A DNA stretch of 64,000 nt from Taudactylus pleione (Eukaryota > Chordata > Amphibia > Anura > Myobatrachidae): assembly GCA_031769625.1 (NCBI GenBank), contig JAUIMM010000124.1:6075501-6139500 (forward strand). The letters are read 5' to 3'. Positions within the stretch are counted from its first letter, which is position 1. Each line of letters starts with the position of its first letter. The position numbers were made by a program, and so were the translations under genes. The notes beneath the pieces were generated by a model. It had not been told where the DNA came from and did no database searches. It worked only from the letters and a program-made list of their open reading frames with translations. Positions 21,837 through 32,439 of the stretch are shown here, piece after piece.

Positions 21837-22060
21837 ATGGGAAGCCGGCACTCAGGATCCCGGTGGTCAGAATACCAACGCCTGCAACCCAACAGGGTTA
21901 GGATACCGGCACCTGCCAGTCGGTATCCTAACCCTCCCCCTACCCTAACCCTCCCTTCCTGGTGCCCAAACCTAACCTCCCACCTAGTGCCTAAACCTAA
22001 CCTCCCCCTTCCCGCACCATACCCTCCCCTAGTGCCTAACCCTAACCCCTAATGGAGAGG
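21837..22060. repeat. C-rich telomere-like repeat fragment
   Basis: 'AGCCGGCACTCAGGATCCCGG' is followed by runs of 'CCTAACCCTCC' and 'GTGCCTAAACCTAACC'. It belongs to the family seen at 13300 and 17709. Confidence 0.55.
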
Positions 22061-23690
22061 TTCTCAAACGCGGTCCTCAAGGCTCCCCAACAGTTCTGGT
22101 TTTAGAGATATCCATGCTTGAGGCTCTTGAAATAGCTGCCGGTTTGCGGAGAAACGTGTTGAGGACACGGGCCATCATTTGAGAGCTGAGCCCAACTGCA
22201 GGCGAATGCTCACTCTCTGGGATTACATCTAGTTACTTCTCCGGCTCACACATTTACAAACAGCTGACGCCCCATGTGACCCACGCAGCCTCTTGTGGGT
22301 GAGACACTCGGAGGACTGCGGACGGAGCTTCCACATGGAGAGACGGCGTCCATTTGTGTTGTCATCATTTCCACACTGCTGGAGCCGCAGCTACCACCAT
22401 CTGAAAGCCGCTGGAGCGGTGGGACTAACAAGAGGAGAGTGAGTACAGCGGAGTATTGAGTCTTCTCACTCCGTACTGCTACACAATTTCATATTGGAAG
22501 CGCACACCATTAGTGCACTGTGGAACACTGTCAGCCACTTAGTTATACTGGGCCACTCAGCTCTCAACCTACTGCTACACAAGTAGCTTTTCTCAGCTAC
22601 CAGATACATTGTTGTCAACTGGGCCTCTTTGAACTTGGCTTAAAACATTTGTTTCTACAGATGCATTGGAGCATAGATGTATATTCATTAGCTGAGAAGT
22701 ATTAGAGATTTTTTTTTATTATATCTGTTTGATATCATAATATTGAATTTTGATTCTGTGCTTTATTTATGTTGTGTATATCTTTTATATACTCCTGCGA
22801 GTTTTATTGATGCTTCTGAATGTTCACTTATACTCAGATATATGAGATTTTATTAAAGGTGATTTAAATCTATACTCCCTGATATGTGTTTTTAGACACC
22901 GCCTACTATTTTTGTGTATATATCTGCTTTTGTTGGAAGTGTGGCAATACTTCCTGTGGGTGTGCTGCAATTCACACAAGGAGGGAAGTTGACAACACAC
23001 CACCACTTGCGCTTGGGTTATATCTCTTGATAAATACTTTCAAATGGCAGTCCATAAATGATAACAGCAAAATATGTAAAAAGTGCAATACAATTTATTT
23101 AATACAAAAAAGTGATAATAAACCAACATATAATTAATAACAAATGATTAAATATACTCAACTCTGTTTGTTATGTAGCTCTTATAAATGTCTCAGAAAT
23201 TCAGTATCCACACCTGTGGGGGACCCTTTGATCTTCAGCTGACACCCAAATTTTGATAGTTCTCTTTTCTTTATGCTGGAGAGGTTGCGGGAATTTGGGA
23301 ACTTTTATTCTCACTCAACTCTATGAAAGTCACACTGCCGCTCTGTCAGTTACATCTGTTATCACCAGGTGCCCAAGTCACCGCAATGGGACAACAGCTG
23401 AAGCATTGGAGATAGAACCCTCTGACACAAGTAACAGAGTGCAGTGTCTGCAGTCATGGGCACCACAGGGAGAGGAGCGCCCATCTTAGATATGATTCTA
23501 AGCCTTCGTCACCATAGTGACACGACACTCCTCCTAAGGACAACCCGTTCAGTCATGCCCCATGTAATGACTCATCCAGGCCCCACCCCTGTGCAGCCCT
23601 GTGCACATAGTCCCACCCTATTATCCCCAAGTGATGGGGCGGGGACAGAGCCAGGGTGGCTGAGGTGACCCAGCAGATGCCGTATCTATT
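22061..23690. other. Unassigned region with a GAAACGTGTT motif
   Basis: No coding sequence was recognised. 'GAGAAACGTGTTGAGG' at about 22149-22164 resembles the GAAACGCGTT core in leaders of some Penelope-like elements; similar motifs occur near 25150 and, inverted, 51209. AT-rich after 22700. Confidence 0.35.
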
Positions 23691-23815
23691 TACTAGCTGC
23701 TTGAAAAATTACAGTTGTGAGCTGATTGGCTTGAACACCATTTATTATACACAACAAATTTTAAAATTCATTCCGTGTGATCAAATTTGTTGATAAATGA
23801 GCCCCTCAATGTTTG
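23690..23815. repeat. MITE-like fragment
   Basis: 'ATTTACTAGCTGCTTGAAAAATTACAG' to 'TTGTTGATAAATGAGCCCC' shows short inverted pairs ('CAACAAATTT' and 'AAATTTGTTG'). It reads like the end of a 'GGGGCTCATTTATCAA' MITE family. Confidence 0.45.
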
Positions 23816-24117
23816 ATCATACTCTTCTGTGATGTTATCAGCCAGATCAATAATAAAAGAAAAAGCCTTCTTGATGCAACATAGATTAATCCATGGCACA
23901 TCAAACAAATGTTGAACATCCCATATGACCATCATATGAGTAGGAGTTTATTCTACTGGTGATTGTTTACCTGGAATATAATAAGTGGTTGGCAATAATC
24001 TTGCCAAAGTACGTTTACTAAAAGCACCATAAGGGAGCCACTTCTAAGCATCTGGTAAGGTGTATGGTAAAAACCACAAGTCTATCTATAACTTCAAACG
24101 CCCTGTTTGTAGTATTG
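23816..24117. other. No feature recognised
   Basis: AT-rich spacer about 300 bp long without supported features. Confidence 0.35.
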
Positions 24118-24125
24118 TTTTCAGG

Positions 24126-24438
24126 CAGTGGTGTCACTATGGGGTGCAGGGGGGGGTTGCGGGCCGCACCGGGTGTCACCCTTGGAGGAGATGACAATAA
24201 AATGCCAGCTCCTCCTTAGTGACAGGAGCCTGGTGCTGCAGTGTGACATTCTTCTGCAGCAGTCGGCTCCTGTCACAGAAGATGGTGGGTATGCTCCCAC
24301 AGTGATGCGAACAGGATTTCTTATGAGGCCACGCCCCTTTGTGTTAGGCAAAGCCCCCTTTTTGGACGCACACGGCTCCATCGCATGGGGGGAATATGAG
24401 GTGTGCATCGGGTGTCACCAGACCTGGTGATGCCTCTG
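24126..24438. mobile_element. hAT-type MITE with perfect 8-bp duplication
   Basis: Begins CAGTGGTGTCAC and ends GGTGATGCCTCTG, with TTTTCAGG on both sides (24118-24125 and 24439-24446). The interior has 'CTCCTGTCAC'/'GTGACAGGAG' pairs. Related to 25743-26093. Confidence 0.88.
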
Positions 24439-24446
24439 TTTTCAGG

Positions 24447-25250
24447 GCAATGTCCTGGTAGCATTTAAGCATATAAGGATCATAGTTTAAATAAGCAGTG
24501 TTAAATGCTTTCAACCAACTCTTAGCTTCAGCCTTTACACTTACACTTGCTATGTTAGAGCAGGTTAACACAATACTGGTGTAATACTGTAACCTCTAGT
24601 TATGTGGTTAATATATATTAATAAAGGAGTTGGATATAGGGTATATATATATTTATTTAGAAGTATAAGAAAACAGGTATAATAAGAGCTAATATAAATA
24701 TATGTAGTATAAATAAATTGGATGGCGCTTGATTATCCTGAGGCTGTGTCCCAGAATAAATATTGTGAGTGTTATGTTCAGCTCACCAGCACCTTACATC
24801 CAGCATAAAGGTGAGAAAGCACCAGTAAAAATATGAATAGTGGACTGCTGCTCCCCTCTGTGAGAACAAATCCCAGGTTCAGCGGGTCAAACATCTGATA
24901 AAACAATAGTGCATAGAAATGTATTTGAATACATATAACTCTAAAAAGGTTGAACACACTCCTCAAGATTTACTTGTACCCAATGTATTCGCTCTGTGGG
25001 TTGGTTACCATATGGCATATGTATTTAATCACCCAGGCAAAACACCGACCGTCCTCCACAGGTACCTCTGGGACACACGACTCACGCTGATATCCAACGC
25101 AGGAGAGCACAACGTGCTGGAACAACGGGGATTCAGGGAAGCCATGAGACGCGTTAGTTGGTGGCCTAGTGACGCGATCTTGGAGTGCCCGGCATCTCCC
25201 TCGGCTTCCCTTGTTCCCCGTGAGAGATAAGGTCACCCTAACACTAATGA
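24447..25250. other. Unassigned AT-rich interval, possible Penelope leader remnant
   Basis: 24590-24760 is AT-rich. 24960-25240 contains 'GAGACGCGTTAGTTGG' at about 25149, which resembles the GAAACGCGTT motif type. No coding region is supported. Confidence 0.3.
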
Positions 25251-25734
25251 TAAGATCTTACGTAAGATACAATATAAAATTGCAGAAGTTCAGGTCTTTT
25301 ATTATATGTCCAGGACAAGGCTGAAAGTGTAGATGAGTCCATCTCATCCACTGGGTTACTAGTAGCCTCTAAATTTGCTTTGCTCAAGTCAGTAGAGCAA
25401 CCCTCATCATTATATGGCAGACCTTTATCTACATTACTAATTTACGCAGAGCTTGTTGGCTTACTAGAGTTAGTCTCTCATGTCTTGCTCCTAAAACTAG
25501 TGATTTTCCAAATTTTTCAGATAAAAATGTATTTGGCCCTGAGTTTATTAATGAGGTTATAAAGCTAGAAAGAGCTGATCTCAAGCAAAAAAATCTTGAA
25601 GTCAGAAAGAAGCCCTTTCTCCAAGTGTGTCGAGCAGCCAGAGCTGGGGTCCTGACCCAAAACTTCCATGGCTACAGCAGATCTGATAGAGGAGGTTTCA
25701 CATAAGTCCACAGAGTGCTGGACAAATCTCTTCA
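25251..25734 (+). other. Possible upstream part of the DIRS-like element
   Basis: Weakly coding in appearance with many stops, and upstream of the RT fragment in the same orientation. I infer a decayed first ORF; no diagnostic motif was seen. Confidence 0.3.
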
Positions 25735-25742
25735 CCTCTTGG

Positions 25743-26093
25743 CCAGTGGGTCACAAGGGGTGTACGGGGGGTGCAGGCCGCACCTGGGTGTCGCCCACCG
25801 GGGAGTGACATCAAGGTGCAGACTGACACTCTCCCACAGTGATAGGAGCCGGGTGCTACACTGTAGTATTAAGTGCAGCACCCAGCTCCTGACAGTGTGA
25901 GGGCAGTCAGTACCCCCTGCACCCCCCTCCCCAGTAAAATTAAGAACGGGTCCACGAGGGATCTTGCCACCCCGTCCCCTGAGACCACACCCCTTCTCAC
26001 GAGGCCGCACCCCTTTACGGAGCACGTGCGACTACGCCACGCTCACAACGTCCCTCCCCGCACCGGGTGATACCGTGGGGAGGGACGCCACTG
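25743..26093. mobile_element. hAT-type MITE
   Basis: Begins CAGTGGGTCAC and ends GACGCCACTG, similar in content to 24126-24438 ('GGTGCAGGCCGCACC', 'GGGTGTCGCCC'). Flanks share only CTCTT, so the target duplication has decayed. Confidence 0.7.
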
Positions 26094-26429
26094 CTCTTTT
26101 CCCAATCCAGGCAGAGGAAGGACAGCCAGTCAGTACTCCTTCTCCCCATATAACTGTGTCACATAGCTTTCACAAATATGCCCAGGTTATCTCAGACTTA
26201 TGCTTGTTGAAACTATTCAGTTTGGACTAAATCAGCCCTTAATTTGCTTTCCTCAATAGAAACCCTGTATCCCCAAAAATTGCAGTTTGCATTTAGATGC
26301 CATATTGCAGATGGCCTTGCTGCAAGCAAAATAGAACTCGCAGATCCTGCCAGAAAGGGCAGGACAAGCCATATTTTTCTGATAATAACACAGGACGTCT
26401 CAGTTCATCCCGTGTTTAATATAAAAGCT

Positions 26430-27490
26430 CTAAACTGTTTTCTATAACACAAAACTTTTCGTATGGAAGGATTGCAGGATCTTCCTTGTCTTCTTACCAG
26501 AGATTGTTACTGGATAAAGATAGATCTGAAAGATGCTTCCACTCTGTTCCCATTTAGCCAAACCACAGACACCTGTTACGGTTCAGGTTGAGTGATCAGC
26601 TGTACCAGTGGATGGTGATGGTGTTTGGCTTGGTGAACAGCCCATATTCCTTCACCAAAGAAATAACAGCTGCCATATCCCACCTTTGTCAGCAATGCAT
26701 ACATTGCATGGGCTATACAGACAGTATCCTTTTAGTAAGCCCAGACATAGAAACACTGAGAGCACATCAGAATATTGCTGTGTCTCTTCTGGTAAAATTA
26801 GGCTTTACTATTAAGTACCAAAATTAATTTGTCACCACATCCACTCAGATTCCGTATCTAGGATTTCTCAGTTATACAATTTACTTTTCACTCAGCATTC
26901 CTCTGGACAAATGGAAAGTGGTGCAGAATCTCCCCACAGTCTTTTTATGCAGGCAGACAATATCCCTCCGAGACCTGGCTGCAGTTCTACGATAGATGTT
27001 GACCCTTTATCCAGGGTATTTTTATGTGCCTCTACTTTGCAGAGGTCATCAGAGAGTCCTCATAGCACTAATTCACAATCATTGCGACTGATCATACATA
27101 TGTTGTCTGCCCTATCAAGTAGCTCAAGACATTCAGAGCTGGACAACTGCACCTATTCTGGCTTCAAGGCCCCTCATTCCACCTTCCCCAGGCTCTCCAT
27201 TATGTCAGATGCTTCCCTTCCAAGGTGGGGAGCTGTTTCTCAGGACACAACAATTAGAGGAAAATGGTCTCCAGTAGAATCACTCCAGCACATCAACGTT
27301 CTAGAGTTAAAGGCAGCAAAACTGTCTCTTCAGTCCTTGGTTCCTCCATCAAAAGTGCTCGAATTCTTCTTTGTCTAGACAATACCACGGCAGTATCCTA
27401 TATCAACAGGATTGGTGGTACCCACTCCTTGTCACTGTACAAGGAAAGGTTAGAAATATGTCTTTGGGCCACATCCATGTTCCTGTAGAG
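26430..27490 (+). pseudogene. DIRS-like retrotransposon RT and RNase H fragment
   Basis: Open pieces in shifting frames. 26490-26550 has an RT motif A (IKIDLKDA). 26588-26827 has QWMVMVFGLVNSPYSFTK and a MGYTDSILL box where DIRS elements have YLDDILL. 27080-27378 reads into the RNase H part (SDASLPRWGAV, then a LELKAA helix), and 27340-27480 has LDNTTAVSYINRIGGT, typical of the DIRS RNase H end. DIRS elements copy through a circular DNA and integrate with a tyrosine recombinase, not a DDE integrase; that gene is not seen here. Frameshifts near 26570, 26825 and 27370 show it is dead. The shift from Asp to Thr in the YxDD box is an extra sign of decay. Confidence 0.82.
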
Positions 27491-27559
27491 ACAACCATTT
27501 TTTAGGATTAGGAGAGGAGGAAGGGTAAAATATTGTCCAAGAGGAAGATGGGAGGATCA

Positions 27560-27712
27560 GGATATGGCAGCTGTTATTTCTTTTGTGAAGGAATATGGAC
27601 TGTTCACCAATCCAAACACCATCACCATTCACTGGTACAGCTGGTCACTCAACCTGAACTGTAAAAGGTGTCTGTGGTTTGGCTAAAGGGGAATAGAGTG
27701 GAAGCATCTTTC
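27560..27712 (-). repeat. Inverted partial copy of the DIRS RT segment
   Basis: The reverse complement matches 26528-26680 over 153 bp at roughly 90% identity ('GAAAGATGCTTCCACTCT', 'GAACAG(T/C)CCATATTCCTTCAC'). The two arms, about 0.9 kb apart, would form a long hairpin. Confidence 0.88.
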
Positions 27713-28680
27713 ATTGATCAACAAGGATGGGACTCCCAATTAACACCTCTGTATTACACCAGGACACACATAAGGATGTAACCACTAGCAATAGTTTAAA
27801 AGTCATCAACCATTCTGAAAGGGTATTAACAGATGAAGAAATTGCTATGCTTTGCAGAGGTTTATCCTTCTCATCCACAACATCATTTAATCACTTCAAG
27901 TGGGAAAAGGACCTTAAACTATTCAGATGGAAACTGTTATTCAGAAAATTATTTGCCAAGTAAACCAATCCAACAAGAGTTATGGGATCCAAAAGCAATA
28001 TATCAACATTATTAGAAGACCAAACTCTCCAGGAGGATGCAATAAGGGCACTTCAAGCACTAGAAGTACTCCAACAGGAGATCTAATTAACTAGCATACA
28101 CCAGCCTCCCCAAAGGCCACTGTGTAAAAAGAAATCAGATTTCATCTCACAGAAATATATTTGTCCTGAGGTGAAGATGTTTCAAGAACTAGTATCAAGA
28201 GATCTAGATAAAGTGCAACATAAAGTCAGAAAGAAAATATGCTTCAAGGGAAATCTGAATCAATGAGTGATTTGGTCCAAAAAAAAAATAGCCTCCGATA
28301 AGGAATTAAACATCATAAGCAGGCCTATGGATATGTATGTAAAGAAGGCATTAAGTCAATTTGAAGATGAGAGGTGCTTTTTAATCCCACAGACAATTAC
28401 AACATAATCTTGAAGAGGATAATAGATAAGGCACTATCTGAGGACACAATTCTTCAACAGGAATATGAATATCATATCTGAGAATATCCAAAAACACTTA
28501 CCTTCTCCCCAAGGTTCAAAAAAACATTGAACCACTAGGGATACCAGTAGTGTCAGGCATTATCAAAAAAGGCAAGCATATTCCCAAACCTGCACTTATG
28601 CCATCATGTTCTTGGCTTGCCGTCATATCTCCAAGACACATCTGATATACTACATAAATAAATGACATGATGTTAAATTA

Positions 28681-29302
28681 GTCATTTGGTCTGGCCCTTT
28701 GTAGCTTTTTTCTGCTAGCCTCATCTGGCTAGCAGGGTGCCTAGAATGGCACCCTGCAGCCAGAATCTATGCAGCAGTGCCACCTGGAGCATCCTTAGGA
28801 TGTTTCAGATGGTCACACCGCTGCCCTTACAGCTCCCCGGAGCATCCTCAGAATGCTTCGGGCATTGTTGTAATCAGGGGCGCCAAGAGGAGGGGGGGAG
28901 CGGGTACAATTTACCTGGGCCCGGGCTTCCAAAGGGGCCTGGCGGGGGCCCAGGTCCGGCTCCGCCCCCCCTCCCTTCCTCCTTCCCTCGCAGCAATCTC
29001 CTATGCCTGAGGGGGGAGCGATCACACAGATCGCGCCTCCCCCAGCTTTGTGCCAGGCTGGAGGGCTGCAAAAGTAGGGTTTTTTTTTTCAAGGGGGCGT
29101 GGCCATGCTTCCCATGATTAGTCCACACCCCCTCTTTACTGGGGCCCGGCGGTGCTCTCTACGCCCCTGGCTGTAATCACTGGCAATTGTGGCCTCGCCC
29201 CCGTGTGATGTCACTTGAAGGGGGCATGGTCTGCACCGGGCCCACAAATAATGTTATATATATCAAAATGGCCATCGGCAGAAAAAAGGTTCCCCACCCC
29301 TG
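28681..29302. mobile_element. hAT-type MITE inside the Penelope element
   Basis: The right end is GGTTCCCCACCCCTG (29288-29302), the complement of a CAGGGGTGGGGAACC hAT terminus. AATTAG borders both sides (about 28675-28680 and 29303-29308). The left terminus is not well preserved. It separates Penelope coding pieces and contains another element at 28875-29169. Confidence 0.65.
28875..29169. mobile_element. hAT-type MITE nested in a hAT MITE
   Basis: Begins CAGGGGCG and ends CGCCCCTG, flanked by GTTGTAAT and GCTGTAAT (28867-28874 and 29170-29177), an 8-bp duplication with one mismatch. GC-rich interior; frames within it are not genes. Confidence 0.82.
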
Positions 29303-30705
29303 AATTAGAAGATCAACTCATGCTAGTAACCTGTGATGCAGAAGCCCTATACGAGCATAGACCACAACATTGGTATCAATGCCATTTAGTATTTTTTGCA
29401 GATGGAAGAACCCAGTACTTCCATGACTTTCATTTGGATCTATTGGAATTCATTCTAACCAAGAATTACTTCCCCTTTAGGGACAAATTCTATCTACAAA
29501 CAAGAGGAATGGCGCTGCCTGTGCCCCCATGTATGCACACCTCTTTTTGAGCTGGTGGGAGCAGTATTTGGAGAGTACAACAGATTATATGGTGGAGATA
29601 AATCAAAGACATTTTTATGATCTGGGAGAGGAATGAAAGCCTGCTTCTGTCTTTCATTGAGAGCCTCAACAAAAACTAAATAAATCTGAAATTGACACAC
29701 TTTATCACTCACAGTGCGGTACCATTTTTGCACCTCAACATCTACAAAGCACCCACTGGCAGAGTACATACTATACTCTATCATAAGAAGACTGTAACAA
29801 ACAGATTACTACACCAGACTAGTGCCAACTTCCCGCCAACCATAGAAAACCTACCCAATGGAGAATTCCTACGTATGAGATGTAATTGCTCAGACCAGAA
29901 AGTTTATAAGAAAAAATGTGCAGAACTGAGTTCAAGATTTTTGGAGAGAGGCTACAGTAAGAGAGCTATAAAAAAAATCCAAAATGGTAAACTCTAGAAC
30001 CCAAAGAGAATCACTCATCTTTACAGACAAATCCCAAAGTAACAATGATAAAAAATATAAAAAGGAAAAAACAAGATCTGTTGGGAACTTCTGTAAAGAA
30101 TGGAGGGAAACACAAGATATGATACAGAAGCACTGGTCAATTCTTCACCTAGATGAAGAACTTCTCGGAATTCTTGACCAAAAGACATCTATGAGTTGGC
30201 ACAGCTCCAAAAATCTTAGAGATGTTTTGGTAAAAAGTCTCTTCATAAAAAATCCTCCAAGAACATTTAAGCTAACCAGGTCCTTTCCTTGTGGGTCCTG
30301 CAAGGCCTGCCAGCATATGCTTAAGACAGATCAGGTCATGGACAAATAGGAGTGATCTGCTGCATAACAATTGAAAGTTGAAATTTTAAAAAATATATTG
30401 GCATGACTTCTCAGATTTTCAAAGATCGCATATTAGACAATATAGGATCCATAAAAAAATGTATCATCTCCCCTAACAAAATACAAAAACTACCATCAGT
30501 AGCTCGCCATATTCATTACCACCACCAAAATACATACCATGATTTCAAGATATTTGGACTTGGAAGGGTCATTCTGGGCATTCGCGGTGGAGATTTGCAA
30601 AAGATCTTTAAAAAGGGAGAGCTAATGGACATTTAAATTAGGAGCCTTGACACCAAATGGACTGAATGATTTCATGAACTATAATGTCTTTATCTAACCT
30701 TTGAT

Positions 30706-31266
30706 TTACCATGGCAAACACATGGCTATCTCCTACTTTCTACTCCTCCTCCTTTTTCCCTATACTCTAAAATGTGTACTTTACCATTGACCAGTGGGAC
30801 TTCCTCTATTGCAATTGCTCTATCATCACCTAATACATTATAGCTTAAATTTTGATAAAATCCTACCCAATATGTTTATTACAGTTTGCAATTCGATCCA
30901 AACCCCTTTCTGCCCCCCCACTCCTAACACCATCTCCTTCACTCACCACTATTTTCCCAACTGGTTATCATCACTCCCAGCACTTATCTTACAATCCAAA
31001 CATATAAACCTCATCTCAGTGTCATTACTGCTTCGTCCAGTCACTTTATTATTATCATTACAATCCACAATTCACCACATTGATAAGGTCAACATTTACA
31101 CAATCTCTTCCACACAAACACTCTTTAAAACACATTTTACCTCTTCCAACATATTTTCCTTTATTCACACTGCTACAATTATTTAATTGTTACCCTTTCT
31201 CCTATTACTGTATTCTATTAGGAGGTAATTCCCATCCCCATAACCATCTAACATCCTTATTTAATA
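30706..31266. other. Probable Penelope 3' flank, nothing else recognised
   Basis: C/T-rich sequence without coding signal between the Penelope end and the hAT terminus at 31267. Confidence 0.4.
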
Positions 31267-31900
31267 TAGGGGTGTGCACCGGCCACTTTTCGTGTTTTGT
31301 GTTTTGGTTTTGGATCTGGATCTTTCTTCGTGTTTTGGATCTGGATTGGTTTTGCCAGAACTACCCTTCCGTGTTTTGGGTTCTGGGGTTTGTGTTTTGG
31401 ATCTGTATTTTTTTTTAAAAAAGCATAAAAACAGCTAAAATCATAGATTTTGTGGTTTTTTCTGCTCCTATGCTATTATTAACCTCAATAACATTAATTT
31501 CCACTCTTTTCCAGTCTATTCTGAAAACCTCACACCTCACAATATTGTTTTTAGTCCAAAAGGTTGCACCAATTTAGCTGGATGACTATGCTAAGAGACA
31601 CGAGTGGGCGGCACAAACACGTGGCCCATCTAGGAGTGACACAGCAGTGGCAGACAGGATGGCAGTTTGAAAAACTAGGCCCCAAACAGTACATAATGCA
31701 AAGAAATAAAAGAGGTGCAAGATGGAATTGTCCTTGGGCTCTCCCACCCACCCTTATGTTGCATAAACAGGACATGCACACTTTAACAAACCAATCATTT
31801 CAGTACCAGGGTCTGCCACACGACTGTGGCTGAAATGATTGGTTCGTTTGGGCCCCCACAAAACAAACTGGCAATTAATCTGTCCCTGCACAAACTGGCT

Positions 31901-32430
31901 CTACGGAGGCAAGATGTCATCCTCATCCTCCTCATCCACCGATTCTTCACCCTCTTCAGTGTTGTGTACATCCTCATCCTCACAGAGCATTAATTCGTCC
32001 CCGCTGGAATCCACCACCACAGGTCCCTCTGTACGTTCTGGAGGCTGGACTCCCTGGAAGAGTTGACAATTAATTTTTATGAACATCATCTTCTCCACAT
32101 TTTGTAGAAGCAACCTCCTATGCATTTCGCTGATAAAGGTTCCAGGCTTCACTAAACACTCTTTAGGAGTACACACTGGAGGGGGGGGCAACTCAGGTAC
32201 AATAGAGCCAGTTTGTACAGGGGCCTCCAAATTGCCTCTTTTTCCTGCCAGTACAAGTACGGACTGTCTGACATCCCTACTTGGATGCTGTCACCAATGT
32301 AATCATCCACCATTCTGTCAGTGGTGACAGTATCATATGCAGTGACAGTAGACATGTCAGAAATTGTTGGCACGTCCTTCAGTCCGGACCAGATGTCCAA
32401 ACCGGCCCTTGACTTATGACACAGGTGCAC
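31901..32430 (-). pseudogene. hAT transposase C-terminal part (BED-zinc-finger type)
   Basis: Minus-strand frame 32152-32430 reads LDIWSGLKDVP at its start and later YWQEKEAIWRPLYKLALLYLS, the hAT dimerisation region (W/L-rich, close to the transposase C-terminus). A frameshift near 32200 moves to a second frame with GTFISEMHRRLLLQNVEKMM and a final acidic tail. The N-terminal BED finger and catalytic core are absent from this copy. The first codons run directly out of an array unit, so the array abuts or overlaps the coding block. Confidence 0.8.
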
Positions 32431-32439
32431 GCTTGGCGC

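Larger units (their letters stand above)
27730..30705 (+). pseudogene. Penelope-like element (RT plus GIY-YIG-type end), broken
   Basis: Sequential pieces on the plus strand. 27727-27963 has LTDEEIAMLCRGLSF, an N-terminal motif of vertebrate Penelope-like ORFs. About 28505-28650 has LPKVQKN, GIPVVSG and, in another frame, LPSYLQDTSDILHK. 29308-29560 has TCDAEALY (motif A position) and LTKNYFPF...YLQTRGMA. 29690-29997 has FLHLNIYK, then FLRMRCNCS and RFLERGYSK. 29984-30349 has KHWSILHLDEELL and a CGSCKAC cluster. 30403-30705 has VARHIHYHH, IRGGD and, after a frameshift, LTPNGLNDFMNYN, the signature end of the GIY-YIG endonuclease region. Order and spacing fit the family well. It carries several frameshifts and stops and is split at about 28680-29302 by a hAT element. 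Penelope elements prime at target nicks made by the GIY-YIG domain. Confidence 0.85.

Noticed and set aside
28737..29128. Frames of 126, 77 and 84 codons on both strands
   Set aside because: They lie within GC-rich hAT MITEs bounded by clear duplications.
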